The notes beneath the pieces were generated by a model. That model was not told where the DNA came from. It worked only from the letters and a program-made list of their open reading frames with translations, and did no database searches. A stretch of DNA of 64,000 nucleotides from Marinobacter vinifirmus (GTDB lineage Bacteria > Pseudomonadota > Gammaproteobacteria > Pseudomonadales > Oleiphilaceae): assembly GCF_002258215.1 (NCBI RefSeq), contig NZ_NEFY01000007.1, positions 62,001-126,000 of the forward strand, in the 5' to 3' direction. Position 1 is the first letter of the stretch, and every line of letters starts with the position of its first letter. A program made the position numbers and the translations under genes. Below are positions 39,738 through 47,598 of the stretch, piece after piece.

Positions 39738-40578
39738 TCTATCTGCATTCTGGAACAGTTATTCGGAAACCCTGATCAGTATTGGTTACAAGGGCTTGCT
39801 AGCCATAGTCATTCTGGTCGCCAGCGCGATTATCGCCAAGGCCATTCGGCGCAGCATTCACAATGCCAACGCTCGATTACAGAAGCTCGATGCCACCCTG
39901 ATTCCAATACTTTCAACTGCTGCTGGTTATGCGGTATACGCCATCGGTGGCGTGTTCATTCTGGATATTTTCGGGGTCAACACTGCTAGTTTGATTGCCC
40001 TGGTTGGTGCGGCAGGTTTGGCTATTGGCTTGGCACTCAAGGACACGTTAAGCAATATCGCCGCTGGCATTATGCTGCTGATTTTGCGCCCGTTCCGAAC
40101 CGGGGATTTCATCGAGGTGAGCAACACGACGGGAACTGTCCTCGAAATCAATTTATTCACCACTATTCTTGAGACGGTTGACGGTCTGTATATCGCCTCA
40201 CCGAACAGTATTCTTTGGGGAGCCAGCATCAAGAATTTTACCCGTAACGGTAAACGCCGCATGGACATTATCGTTGGTATTGCTTATTCGGATTCCATAG
40301 ATGAAGGGCTGGCAGTTCTGAAAAAAATTGCCTTAGAAGAGACTCGTATACTTCAAAACCCCGCACCTCAGGTGATGGTGGCTTCCATGGCGGAGAGCGC
40401 GGTGAATCTCCAGCTTCGTGCTTGGGCCAACAATGACGACTATTGGCAAACCTACTGGGATTTGAATAAACGAGTGAAGGAATCCATCGAGGTGGCAGGA
40501 CTCACCATTCCCTTCCCGCAGCGTAGCCTTCATGTCATTACTTGTAATAACCAGGCAACTGAAAAAGAGGGTCAATGA
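39727..40578 (+). CDS. Small-conductance mechanosensitive channel (MscS family)
   Basis: A 283-aa channel with three N-terminal helices; the third is the Gly/Ala-rich pore helix (LVGAAGLAIGLALKDTLSN). The beta domain (RPFRTGDFIEVSNTTGTV) and the alpha/beta cage follow. It opens under membrane tension to release solutes. The gene overlaps its neighbours on both sides and is part of the riboswitch-led operon. Confidence 0.92.
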   Translation: MLDNLSAFWNSYSETLISIGYKGLLAIVILVASAIIAKAIRRSIHNANARLQKLDATLIPILSTAAGYAVYAIGGVFILDIFGVNTASLIALVGAAGLAIGLALKDTLSNIAAGIMLLILRPFRTGDFIEVSNTTGTVLEINLFTTILETVDGLYIASPNSILWGASIKNFTRNGKRRMDIIVGIAYSDSIDEGLAVLKKIALEETRILQNPAPQVMVASMAESAVNLQLRAWANNDDYWQTYWDLNKRVKESIEVAGLTIPFPQRSLHVITCNNQATEKEGQ

Positions 40579-41600
40579 TGATCCGAACCGCACTGCTGAT
40601 TATCACGCTTCTTTACTTGAGTGCCTGCACGCGTACTGATGAGGTGCAAACTCTGGGTGGTTCTGCTCAAGGCACCACCTGGCATGTGACTGTATGGCAG
40701 CCAGGTGGCGTCAATACCGATGCTTTGAAAACCAAAATTGACGCCGAATTTGAACGGCTGGATAAAGCACTCTCCAACTACCGTTCAGACTCCATGATTG
40801 AACAGTTCAACCAAAATAAAACAACAATAGCGATTACGGTGAGCGAAGAAATAGTCTCTTTGGTACAAGCCGCCCAGTTGGTCAGCGAGGCAAGCCATGG
40901 CTGTTATGACCTGACGATCAAACCCTTGTTCGATCTCTGGGGCTTTAAAGGCGACACGCTCACGCCGCCCACGACCAAACAGTTGGCCGAGGTGCGCCAA
41001 CACATCGGTTTTGAACGACTCGCTATCCCCTCCGATGAAGCATTGCAAAAAACTGTTCCGAAACTACGGGTCGATCTTTCTTCTATAGCACAAGGTTACA
41101 GTGTCGGACGCATCGCTGCGGTAGTTGAGGCAGCCGGTATTTCTAACTATTTGGTGGAGATTGGGGGAGAGTTACAAACCCGTGGACGTAAACCTGATGG
41201 GTCTGCATGGCGAATTGGGTTGGAAAAGCCTTTGCCGGGAGGTAGAGCGGTACAAAAAACAATCGCCATCAATCAAGATAGTCCTACCGCGATTATGACT
41301 TCTGGCACTTACCGCCATTATTTTGATGATCAAGGCAAACGTTTTAGTCATGTGCTGGATGCCCGCACAGGAAAGCCGATAGTCCATAACACCGTTTCCG
41401 TCACAGTGATTCATGACAATCCAACGCAAGCGGATGCCTGGTCCACAGCATTGTTATGTCTTGGCGCAAAGGACGGTCTGGCAATTGCCCAGCAGAACCA
41501 CATTGCAGCTCTGTTTATCAGCGAAGACGGCGATCAACTGGGCGAGATGCCAACCGATGCTTGGCAAGCCCTGAAAGAAAAAAATATTGAGGTGCACTGA
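40575..41600 (+). CDS. apbE: FAD:protein FMN transferase, ApbE family lipoprotein
   Basis: A 341-aa periplasmic lipoprotein (signal MMIRTALLIITLLYLSAC, lipobox Cys18) of the ApbE flavinyltransferase family: GTTWHVTVW, SYRSDSMIEQFNQ-like region, SSIAQGYSVGRI, GGELQTRG, DARTGKPI. It attaches FMN to Thr/Ser of periplasmic or Rnf/Nqr-type proteins using FAD and Mg2+. No obvious acceptor is encoded nearby, which is odd. The Mg2+ dependence and downstream corA may be connected. Confidence 0.9.
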   Translation: MMIRTALLIITLLYLSACTRTDEVQTLGGSAQGTTWHVTVWQPGGVNTDALKTKIDAEFERLDKALSNYRSDSMIEQFNQNKTTIAITVSEEIVSLVQAAQLVSEASHGCYDLTIKPLFDLWGFKGDTLTPPTTKQLAEVRQHIGFERLAIPSDEALQKTVPKLRVDLSSIAQGYSVGRIAAVVEAAGISNYLVEIGGELQTRGRKPDGSAWRIGLEKPLPGGRAVQKTIAINQDSPTAIMTSGTYRHYFDDQGKRFSHVLDARTGKPIVHNTVSVTVIHDNPTQADAWSTALLCLGAKDGLAIAQQNHIAALFISEDGDQLGEMPTDAWQALKEKNIEVH

Positions 41601-42553
41601 TGCTTAGACTGTTCAAAATCGAAGAAGGCCTAATCCGAGAGATCGAATTTACTGCTGACCAAATTAGTGGCTGTCTGCCAGAGGCTGAGTGGATCGATGC
41701 CCACGAGCCTGACGTGGATGAGCGCAGATTGCTGGAACGACTTCTACATGCAGATCTGCCGGAATCTGAAGAAGTAGAAGAAATTGAAGCCTCTGCTCGC
41801 TGCTTTGTGGACCAAGCAGGCATCCATGTCCACTCGTTATTTCTAGCTCAGAACGAAGGTCGGCATAATACCGTGTCTGTCGCTTGCATCTTACAAAAGG
41901 AACGGTTGATCACCATCCGCGAAGGTGATCTGGCGGATTTTCGGCTATTGCGCATGCGCGCAAGACGTGGGCAAGTAGAGGCAAAAACACCGCAGGAATT
42001 GCTGGTTACCTTGTTGGAGCAAAAAGTAGAAAACCACGCAGACACACTTGAAGACCTTCATCGCCAACTAGAACAAGTCAGCTACCTGGTGCTGGAAGAT
42101 GAAAACGCTGAACTGGAAGAGGCTATTACTAGACTCGCCCGCCTAGAAGACAGCAACGGCAAAATACGACTCTGTCTAATGGATACCCAGCGTGATATAT
42201 CTTTCCTGTTGCGTCACCTGAAAGCCCTGCCGGAACAGGCGGACACACTTCGCGAGATAATGCGCGACGTGGAAACCCTGATGTCTCACACCACGTTCTT
42301 GTTCGACAAGGTCAACTTCCTGATGGACTCCACTCAAGGTTTCATAAACATCGAACAGAACCAGATCATCAAGATCTTCTCGATTGCCGCAGTGGTGTTT
42401 CTGCCGCCAACTCTGATCGCCAGCATCTATGGGATGAACTTCGATTATATGCCGGAACTGAAATGGTTGTTGGGCTATCCCTGGGCTATCGGTTTGATGA
42501 TTGCCTCAGGCATCGCACCGTACTGGTATTTCAAACGCAAGGGCTGGCTGTGA
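41600..42553 (+). CDS. corA: CorA-type magnesium/divalent cation channel
   Basis: A 317-aa CorA family protein: a large cytoplasmic funnel rich in Glu (~1–250), two C-terminal helices, and the selectivity motif GMN within IYGMNFDYMPEL. It carries Mg2+ (also Co2+/Ni2+) inward. It overlaps the apbE stop by one base and is the last gene of the riboswitch-led operon. Confidence 0.93.
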   Translation: MLRLFKIEEGLIREIEFTADQISGCLPEAEWIDAHEPDVDERRLLERLLHADLPESEEVEEIEASARCFVDQAGIHVHSLFLAQNEGRHNTVSVACILQKERLITIREGDLADFRLLRMRARRGQVEAKTPQELLVTLLEQKVENHADTLEDLHRQLEQVSYLVLEDENAELEEAITRLARLEDSNGKIRLCLMDTQRDISFLLRHLKALPEQADTLREIMRDVETLMSHTTFLFDKVNFLMDSTQGFINIEQNQIIKIFSIAAVVFLPPTLIASIYGMNFDYMPELKWLLGYPWAIGLMIASGIAPYWYFKRKGWL

Positions 42554-42561
42554 ACTCTCGT

Positions 42562-42879
42562 TCATCGGTCATGGCTCATCCCGTATTCGATAGGCGTTTT
42601 CACGTAAAACACGTTGATATTCTCGTCGCGCAGACGTTGGAATATTGCGTTCGCCTCACCTTCGCTGAGCGCCATGGTCACCTCGACCGGCTGATCAGCC
42701 AGCTCAAAAAAATGGGCGGAATGAATCCGGCCGGAATGGCCATAGCCTTCCGCGGCAGTCAGCAAGGTCGCGCCGTGTATCCCTAAACGACGCGCCTCCT
42801 GCAGCAGCCATTCGGCCAGAGGCAGGCTGTGATGTTTGCGATCCTGTTGCGTGAAAAATGTCAGTTGGTAACCGTTCAT
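42562..42879 (-). CDS. DUF190 family PII-like protein
   Basis: A 105-aa protein (YQLTFFTQQDRKHHSLPLAE; HSAHFFELADQPVEV) of the DUF190 family, which shares the ferredoxin-like trimer fold of PII proteins and often neighbours the fluoride channel gene crcB. It is convergent with corA. GGAGGAAG precedes the ATG. A possible crcB remnant lies directly upstream on the same strand. Confidence 0.88.
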   Translation of the reverse strand: MNGYQLTFFTQQDRKHHSLPLAEWLLQEARRLGIHGATLLTAAEGYGHSGRIHSAHFFELADQPVEVTMALSEGEANAIFQRLRDENINVFYVKTPIEYGMSHDR

Positions 42880-42894
42880 AACTCGCTTCCTCCG

Positions 42895-42957
42895 TCAAAA
42901 TCGTTTAATCAGCGCGACCGTGGCCATACCCAATACCGTCATGGTGACTGAACCCAG
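42895..42957 (-). pseudogene. Possible 3' remnant of crcB fluoride channel
   Basis: On the minus strand, just before DUF190, 20 codons read LGSVTMTVLGMATVALIKRF then a stop. This is hydrophobic and resembles the C-terminal helix of CrcB, whose gene typically precedes DUF190. Upstream of it the frame is closed by a stop (YL, stop, HLGSV). If correct, the rest of crcB was lost at a junction near 42957. The match is short, so this is tentative. Confidence 0.35.
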
Positions 42958-42960
42958 GTG

Positions 42961-43343
42961 TTATAGGTAGACCTGATGATTTCCCGCTAAGGGACTGCTG
43001 GCGTCTCGGCAATCGCGGACGCGCAGAGCTCTCTCTTTCTGGGTACCGATTCCGTTGCATAGAACTCCAATGCCTTTCGCGGATACACCCAAACGTTTGG
43101 AGGCCCTTCTTCATGAGAGGGTGTCTGGGTGGCAAGCCCCCGATTTTCTTGAGGACATAGGCTTTATTGGGATTTTGAGTCCTAAGGGGCAACTCGTTGG
43201 GTTGTATCTGCGTGTGTTTGGCACTACAAATGACGACAGTCAATATCGGTGTGATCGATATTGAGCAGGTATTGGTCGGCCTTTAATTGTATGGTAAAAC
43301 TTTAAATCTATTCACTTGATTCACTTGTCATAAGGAAATGTAA
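42961..43343. other. Junction region between the two cargo modules, no confident gene
   Basis: About 380 bp between the ion-homeostasis module and the QueC cassette. A 69-codon plus-strand frame (43055–43264) is not recognised and has no ribosome site. The last ~80 bp are AT-rich and should hold the promoter of the cassette; AAGGAAAT lies before the ATG at 43344. No RNA fold is evident. Confidence 0.4.
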
Positions 43344-43664
43344 ATGTCCGGTTCCGGCGGTAGCTATCTGGCTCCATCCAATCCCGCTCCCTCATGTGCG
43401 ACTCTTCAGCTTGATACCCAGCTTGCTTCTCCAAAAGTGTCGGTCGTCGCAAATCTGGCAGTCAACGATATTCTTGACATAGTTTTATCACAGTCTGCCG
43501 GACAGCAAACCGTCGTTGCGCTATGGAATGGCGCTGAGGCGGGCGGGATTGTCGATCCCCTCCTTAGTCAACTGCGTAACTGCATGAATGAGGGGGAACA
43601 GTACCAGGCGCGCGTGCTACATATTAGTGGTGGCCAGGTGCGTCTTCGGATCTATCACGTCTAA
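43344..43664 (+). CDS. 106-aa protein with Gly/Ser-rich N terminus, first gene of QueC cassette
   Basis: The N terminus is flexible and small-residue rich (MSGSGGSYLAPSNPAPSC), followed by a compact beta-rich domain (~20–106; LQLDTQLASPKVSVVANL … GGQVRLRIYHV). No signal peptide or membrane segment is seen. It is the first gene of a four-gene operon with a PfkB–deoxyribosyltransferase, a QueC-like enzyme and a nitroreductase. Qat systems, as I recall, also pair a protein with an exposed Gly-rich N terminus (QatB) with QueC-like QatC, which is reported to act on that terminus. By analogy this protein may be the substrate of the QueC-like enzyme. Function is otherwise unknown. Confidence 0.75.
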   Translation: MSGSGGSYLAPSNPAPSCATLQLDTQLASPKVSVVANLAVNDILDIVLSQSAGQQTVVALWNGAEAGGIVDPLLSQLRNCMNEGEQYQARVLHISGGQVRLRIYHV

Positions 43665-43684
43665 TCAAGAGCAGGGAGAGCTTC

Positions 43685-44893
43685 ATGATTACTATTGTTG
43701 GAGGAGTCTATCGTGAACGGTGCATGCGTCCTGCTTGGGATGATGTATATGGGTCAGCAGGTCGAGCAGCAACAGCGATAGCTCGATTCGGTGGTCAGGC
43801 TGAGCTGCATGCCTGTGTCGATAGTGACGCTGAGGTGGTTATAGATGCTCGGGCTGCGTATGAGGGGTTTCGATTCATTGCTTCTAATATAGATAGGAGC
43901 GTGAAATTTGATTACATCCATGGCCTTTCTACGCCAGAGATTCGGGGCGGCAGCGTTCGATCAAAAATGCAAGTTACTGCGGAGAAAGTGCTGCGGTTTG
44001 GCATGATCGATGGCACGGCTGTTGTTCATTCAGAGTATGCGGTCTTTGATCCACAAAATGCTGACGACCCTGAATTATTCAGGGTGAATGGCTCGACAGC
44101 TAAGCATCTGGCACTAGTCCTGAATCGTTATGAGGCCGAATTATTAGTGCCAAACTCCAGCGGTCTTTCTGTGCAGGACCTCGCCAATGCGCTCGCTAAT
44201 CAAGAACGCGCAGAGGTGGTCGTTATCAAAATGGGCCCCCAAGGAGCGCTCGTGTACGACAAGGGGGCCATATCGACAGTGCCTTCATATCGAACGGAGC
44301 GAGTGTGGAAGATTGGCTCCGGTGATAATTTCGCAGCCCACTTTGCGCAGGGTTGGATGGATGGAGGTCTATCCGCGCCCGAAGCCGCAAAGATTGCGTC
44401 AATCGCTACTGCGTTTTACTGTGAGAACCAAGGCTTTCCTGACAGTTCTTTGCTCGCCAGCTTTAACCCGCAGGCTTTGCAGCTCTCTGCTCGTTACCGG
44501 GATGGTTATAGGCCAACGGTGTACCTCGCAGGCCCATTTTTTACTTTAGCAGAGCTGTGGCTGGTTGGGCAGGCTCGAAGAGACTTGCAAGCAATGGGGA
44601 TGGACGTATTTTCTCCCTATCACGACGTCGGTATCGGCTCTGCCGACGACGTTGTTCAAAAAGACCTTGAAGGGGTGCGTGATTGCGATGTGCTATTGGC
44701 GCTTGGTGATGGACTTGATTCCGGTACGATTTACGAGGTTGGCTATGCCCGGGCGTTGAACAAGCCCGTCGTTTTCTATTCGGAGAACGAATCTGATCAA
44801 GACAGGAAAATGATGGAAGGCTCCGACTGTCATATCACCGATGATTACGTTAGTGCCATCTATCAAACAGTCTGGGAAGCGGTGGCTCTATGA
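43685..44893 (+). CDS. PfkB-family kinase fused to nucleoside 2-deoxyribosyltransferase
   Basis: A 402-aa two-domain protein. Residues ~1–265 form a ribokinase/PfkB-type sugar or nucleoside kinase with the catalytic-base motif KIGSGDNF (Asp214) and KMGPQGALVY. Residues ~278–402 form a nucleoside 2-deoxyribosyltransferase: VYLAGPFF at the start and LDSGTIYEVGYA with the likely nucleophile Glu351. Both sites look intact. Together they could phosphorylate a nucleoside-like molecule and cleave or swap its base. The gene starts after GGGAGAG and overlaps the QueC gene by 4 bp. The fusion is unusual and belongs to the cassette. Confidence 0.85.
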   Translation: MITIVGGVYRERCMRPAWDDVYGSAGRAATAIARFGGQAELHACVDSDAEVVIDARAAYEGFRFIASNIDRSVKFDYIHGLSTPEIRGGSVRSKMQVTAEKVLRFGMIDGTAVVHSEYAVFDPQNADDPELFRVNGSTAKHLALVLNRYEAELLVPNSSGLSVQDLANALANQERAEVVVIKMGPQGALVYDKGAISTVPSYRTERVWKIGSGDNFAAHFAQGWMDGGLSAPEAAKIASIATAFYCENQGFPDSSLLASFNPQALQLSARYRDGYRPTVYLAGPFFTLAELWLVGQARRDLQAMGMDVFSPYHDVGIGSADDVVQKDLEGVRDCDVLLALGDGLDSGTIYEVGYARALNKPVVFYSENESDQDRKMMEGSDCHITDDYVSAIYQTVWEAVAL

Positions 44894-45495
44894 AGAGCTG
44901 TCTCTTGCTGTCTGGGGGGATGGATTCCTTAACAATTGCCTGGTGGAAGCGTCCAGATATTGCATTGACCCTAAACTACGGTCAACTGGCGGCACAGGCT
45001 GAAGTTGAGGTGTCAAAGACCATCTGCAAACAACTGAATATTCCTCACCATGTCATTGAGATTGATTGTCGAAGTCTCGGATCGGGGGATATGGCCGGTG
45101 GGGAGGCCAGCGACTTGGCTCCCGCTTCAGACTGGTGGCCATACAGAAACCAGTTGCTGATCACTCTAGCCGCGATGAAGGCTATCTCTCTCGGAGTGAC
45201 CCATCTGTGGCTAGGCACGGTGAAATCAGATGCCTCGCATAAAGATGGAGCGCCGGAATTCATTTCAGCGATCAGCCACTTGCTTTCCCAGCAGGAAGGT
45301 CAAATGGTGGTTGAGGCTCCTGCAATTGATCTTTCTACATCAGACCTTGTCATTCAGTCGGGCATCCCAGCGGAGCTTCTTGCGTGGGCTCATAGTTGTC
45401 ATAGATCGCATCTAGCGTGTGGGGATTGTCGCGGATGCAACAAATATATGGAAGTATTTCAAGAGGTAGGGTATGACCTGGATCGACTTAGGTGA
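44890..45495 (+). CDS. QueC-like 7-deazaguanine synthase homologue
   Basis: A 201-aa PP-loop ATPase of the QueC family. It has the P-loop SGGMDS (8–13), NYGQLA, PYRNQLLITLAA, GTVKSDASHKDG and a C-terminal zinc site Cys170, Cys177, Cys180, Cys183. Canonical QueC turns CDG into preQ0 for queuosine. No queD, queE or queF is in the window, and this homologue is shorter than housekeeping QueC (~220–230 aa). QueC paralogues occur in type IV CBASS and Qat defence systems, and this copy fits that kind of role better than tRNA modification. It overlaps the genes on both sides. Confidence 0.87.
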   Translation: MKSCLLLSGGMDSLTIAWWKRPDIALTLNYGQLAAQAEVEVSKTICKQLNIPHHVIEIDCRSLGSGDMAGGEASDLAPASDWWPYRNQLLITLAAMKAISLGVTHLWLGTVKSDASHKDGAPEFISAISHLLSQQEGQMVVEAPAIDLSTSDLVIQSGIPAELLAWAHSCHRSHLACGDCRGCNKYMEVFQEVGYDLDRLR

Positions 45496-46153
45496 TCCTC
45501 TGCCAAAATGCCAGCCTGACTTGTATGAGCCTGTCGAATGGGACCTGGGCGAAATCCGTCCTCTTCCAGCAGCGATGGAAGTTCTGGATCCTACTTTCGG
45601 CGAGATCCTGAATTCGAGGATGTCGCAGCGCCGTTTTGGCAGGGTGGACAAGTATCAGCTTGGGCGGTTTCTATGGCATGCCTGCAGGACCCGAGGGGTC
45701 GGAGCTTCTGAGCTTGGTTTCGACTTGGAGCATAGAGCCTCGCCATCTGCTGGCGCGATTCACCCGATTCACGTTGGGATGAGATGGCCAGGAGATGATC
45801 GATGGTGGTTGTATCGTCCCAGAACTCACGAGCTGGCCGAAATAAGGCGGGCAAGTGATGAGCTTTCAGGGCTCTATGAACATAGTCAAGAAGTCCTAAG
45901 AGCAGATGACGCAATCCGTATTCTCTTTTTGGCTGAGCCAGGTAAAACGTTGGGTAAATACCATGACGGATGTAGCCTAATTTGGCGCGATGCGGGCTCT
46001 TTGCTTGCTGTGATGGCATTTACTGCGACAGCCTTAGGACTCAATTTTTGTCCCTTAGGCATCACAGGCGAGCCTTGGGCTAGCAATTTAGGTGATCAAG
46101 GCAAGCTGGTTGGTGTCGGCCTTGCTCTTATTGGATCTCCGCCGGGAGCCTGA
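45473..46153 (+). CDS. SagB-type nitroreductase-like oxidoreductase
   Basis: A 226-aa FMN-dependent nitroreductase-fold protein. It shows the SagB-like start SRMSQRRF (48–55), RASPSAGAIHP (88–98) and WRDAGSLLAVMAFTATALGL with NFCPLGITGEP. SagB enzymes oxidise azolines in peptide maturation; no YcaO or cyclodehydratase is nearby, so another redox reaction is likely. It overlaps the QueC gene by 23 bp. Its last 66 bp overlap, in antisense, the 3' end of the glycosylase gene. Confidence 0.8.
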   Translation: MTWIDLGDPLPKCQPDLYEPVEWDLGEIRPLPAAMEVLDPTFGEILNSRMSQRRFGRVDKYQLGRFLWHACRTRGVGASELGFDLEHRASPSAGAIHPIHVGMRWPGDDRWWLYRPRTHELAEIRRASDELSGLYEHSQEVLRADDAIRILFLAEPGKTLGKYHDGCSLIWRDAGSLLAVMAFTATALGLNFCPLGITGEPWASNLGDQGKLVGVGLALIGSPPGA

Positions 46154-46921
46154 CTTTGAGCTTTTATGCCCCATCCCCATGATGCTGTGCACCGTGGCGG
46201 GAGAAGACATCATCTCCAGCCACATTAGCGCATCAAGCTCGGATGCCTTCACGCCGAGTGCTTTGCTGAAGCGGATGAATTGCTCTTCAAGCTGCAAATA
46301 GTGGCGCTCAACGGTCAACTCGCTCTTGAAGAACTTGCCCAGCAATCCCGCCCGGAGGATGTGGATGTCGAGAATAGCTACGTCGTCCGCGTCCAACCAA
46401 TTGCGAGCGATCCATGAGGCGGTCTTGTAGCCGATCCCGGGAATGTCTAGCAGCCAGTCACGCAGGGCTTTGCCCGTACTAAGTGGGGGGTGCTCAACAG
46501 AAAGTTTTTGGAGCGCTGCTGCAAGGTAGCGGGACTTCTGTTTGGCAAAACGGTATCGCACAAGTCTTCCGTCGACCTCTATAGGCTCTTTTAGCCACTT
46601 AAGCAGCGTTTCTTCTGACGGTGGCCGATCGTTAAAAGCACCACGTTCCTTGAGTTGATGGAAGGCAGCCAGGCCAATGTTAGAGGGGATGCCATGGCCG
46701 CCTAACAAGCAGGCGCCAATTTCCTCTTTAAGAGTTGCTCCAAGCTTATAGTTAATCCGATTGCCGGCAAGCCTGCGGGCATAAACCTGGTAAGCCCAGT
46801 AGGCTGGCGTTGGGAACGCCTCAATCGCTCCCCATGGGACGCCGGGGATAACCTCTTCATCCGCCTTTGGCAGCTCAACATTCAAGACTGCTTTGTCGAA
46901 AAAAATAGAACCTACTTGCAT
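46088..46921 (-). CDS. OGG-type HhH-GPD DNA glycosylase
   Basis: A 277-aa 8-oxoguanine glycosylase-like protein. The helix-hairpin-helix reads LLDIPGIGYKTASW with the catalytic Lys166, and the catalytic Asp185 lies in AILDIHILRAG. The first ~100 residues are a divergent N-terminal domain and the tail is Lys/Ser-rich. OGG homologues (Cap11) accompany QueC in type IV CBASS. The gene starts on the last base of the methylase gene, forming a two-gene operon, and ends inside the convergent nitroreductase gene. Housekeeping repair cannot be excluded, but the cassette context argues for a dedicated role. Confidence 0.85.
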   Translation of the reverse strand: MQVGSIFFDKAVLNVELPKADEEVIPGVPWGAIEAFPTPAYWAYQVYARRLAGNRINYKLGATLKEEIGACLLGGHGIPSNIGLAAFHQLKERGAFNDRPPSEETLLKWLKEPIEVDGRLVRYRFAKQKSRYLAAALQKLSVEHPPLSTGKALRDWLLDIPGIGYKTASWIARNWLDADDVAILDIHILRAGLLGKFFKSELTVERHYLQLEEQFIRFSKALGVKASELDALMWLEMMSSPATVHSIMGMGHKSSKSGSRRRSNKSKADTNQLALIT

Positions 46922-47598
46922 TATGCGGTCTCCGTGGCATTGCCGTAGTGTTCCTGCATCCAGAGCAGTAGTTCGTGTCGCTCGATCGGGTCTAAAGATT
47001 TGATGCGAGAACGGAGTCTTGATTTGCGGCGCTGGATTTTTTGACGATCCCGGAAGGTGTCGCCCAGATAGCGGCTATCATGCAAGCGCGTTGGCGGGTC
47101 AAAGTTCATCCACACAGTTTCGTTTCGCGTTCCTGCATGAGTTTTAGCTGAGAAACTTATCTTGCGCCATCCCGCTAACTCTCGGTTGTAGAGGTCACAT
47201 TCGTAGCCGGATAGCATTACATTGCAGGGTAGTTCAGCCACGCACTGGAGTAAGCGCATGTGATCATCTTTCGAGTAATCGCAGCGATATACTTTCGCTC
47301 GGCGACGTGTTTCCGGGATATATGGAGGGTCAACATATACCAGTTCCTGACCTTCAAACGGGTAGCGCTCCAGAAAGGTCACTGCGTCATCTTGATAGAG
47401 CTCACAAACGCCAGGAAGCTCCGACTGCCACCGTTCAACGACCTTGGCATCCAGATCCACACCGATGTTCCGCAGCGCAGCTTTTTTGTTGCGCATAACG
47501 GCTCCGCCACCGAGGTGCGATTCAATGTATGTCTGATGCGGTGGCATCAGATTGATTAAGCGCTGGTAGCACTTACCTTTCCCGCCCGGATATCTCAT
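46921..47598 (-). CDS. D12-class DNA adenine methylase
   Basis: A 225-aa N6-adenine methyltransferase of the Dam/D12 class. It has the SAM motif YPGGKGK (residues 3–9), GGGAV, and the catalytic DPPY (90–93). It is shorter than Dam (~270) and has a basic C-terminal part (RDRQKIQRRKSRLRSRIK) instead of the usual target-recognition region layout. No restriction enzyme is adjacent. It is the first gene of an operon with the glycosylase and reads toward the QueC operon. Confidence 0.87.
   Translation of the reverse strand: MRYPGGKGKCYQRLINLMPPHQTYIESHLGGGAVMRNKKAALRNIGVDLDAKVVERWQSELPGVCELYQDDAVTFLERYPFEGQELVYVDPPYIPETRRRAKVYRCDYSKDDHMRLLQCVAELPCNVMLSGYECDLYNRELAGWRKISFSAKTHAGTRNETVWMNFDPPTRLHDSRYLGDTFRDRQKIQRRKSRLRSRIKSLDPIERHELLLWMQEHYGNATETA

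Noticed and set aside
42905..43243. 112-codon minus-strand frame
   Set aside because: Composition is not protein-like, and the more sensible hydrophobic reading (possible crcB tail) is in another frame.
42880..43343. Fluoride (crcB) riboswitch near the DUF190 gene
   Set aside because: I looked on both strands for the conserved pseudoknot blocks and the GGCTGATG…CCTAC pattern and found neither.
44890..45495. Housekeeping queuosine biosynthesis locus
   Set aside because: queD, queE, queF and tgt are absent, the protein is short, and it lies in a transposon with nucleotide- and DNA-modifying genes.
43344..47598. Type IV CBASS or Qat call for the QueC cassette
   Set aside because: No CD-NTase, TGT-like Cap10, QatA-type ATPase or TatD nuclease is present anywhere in the element. 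Only the QueC and OGG parts match.
46921..47598. Restriction–modification system
   Set aside because: The adenine methylase has no restriction endonuclease beside it. Its operon partner is a glycosylase.
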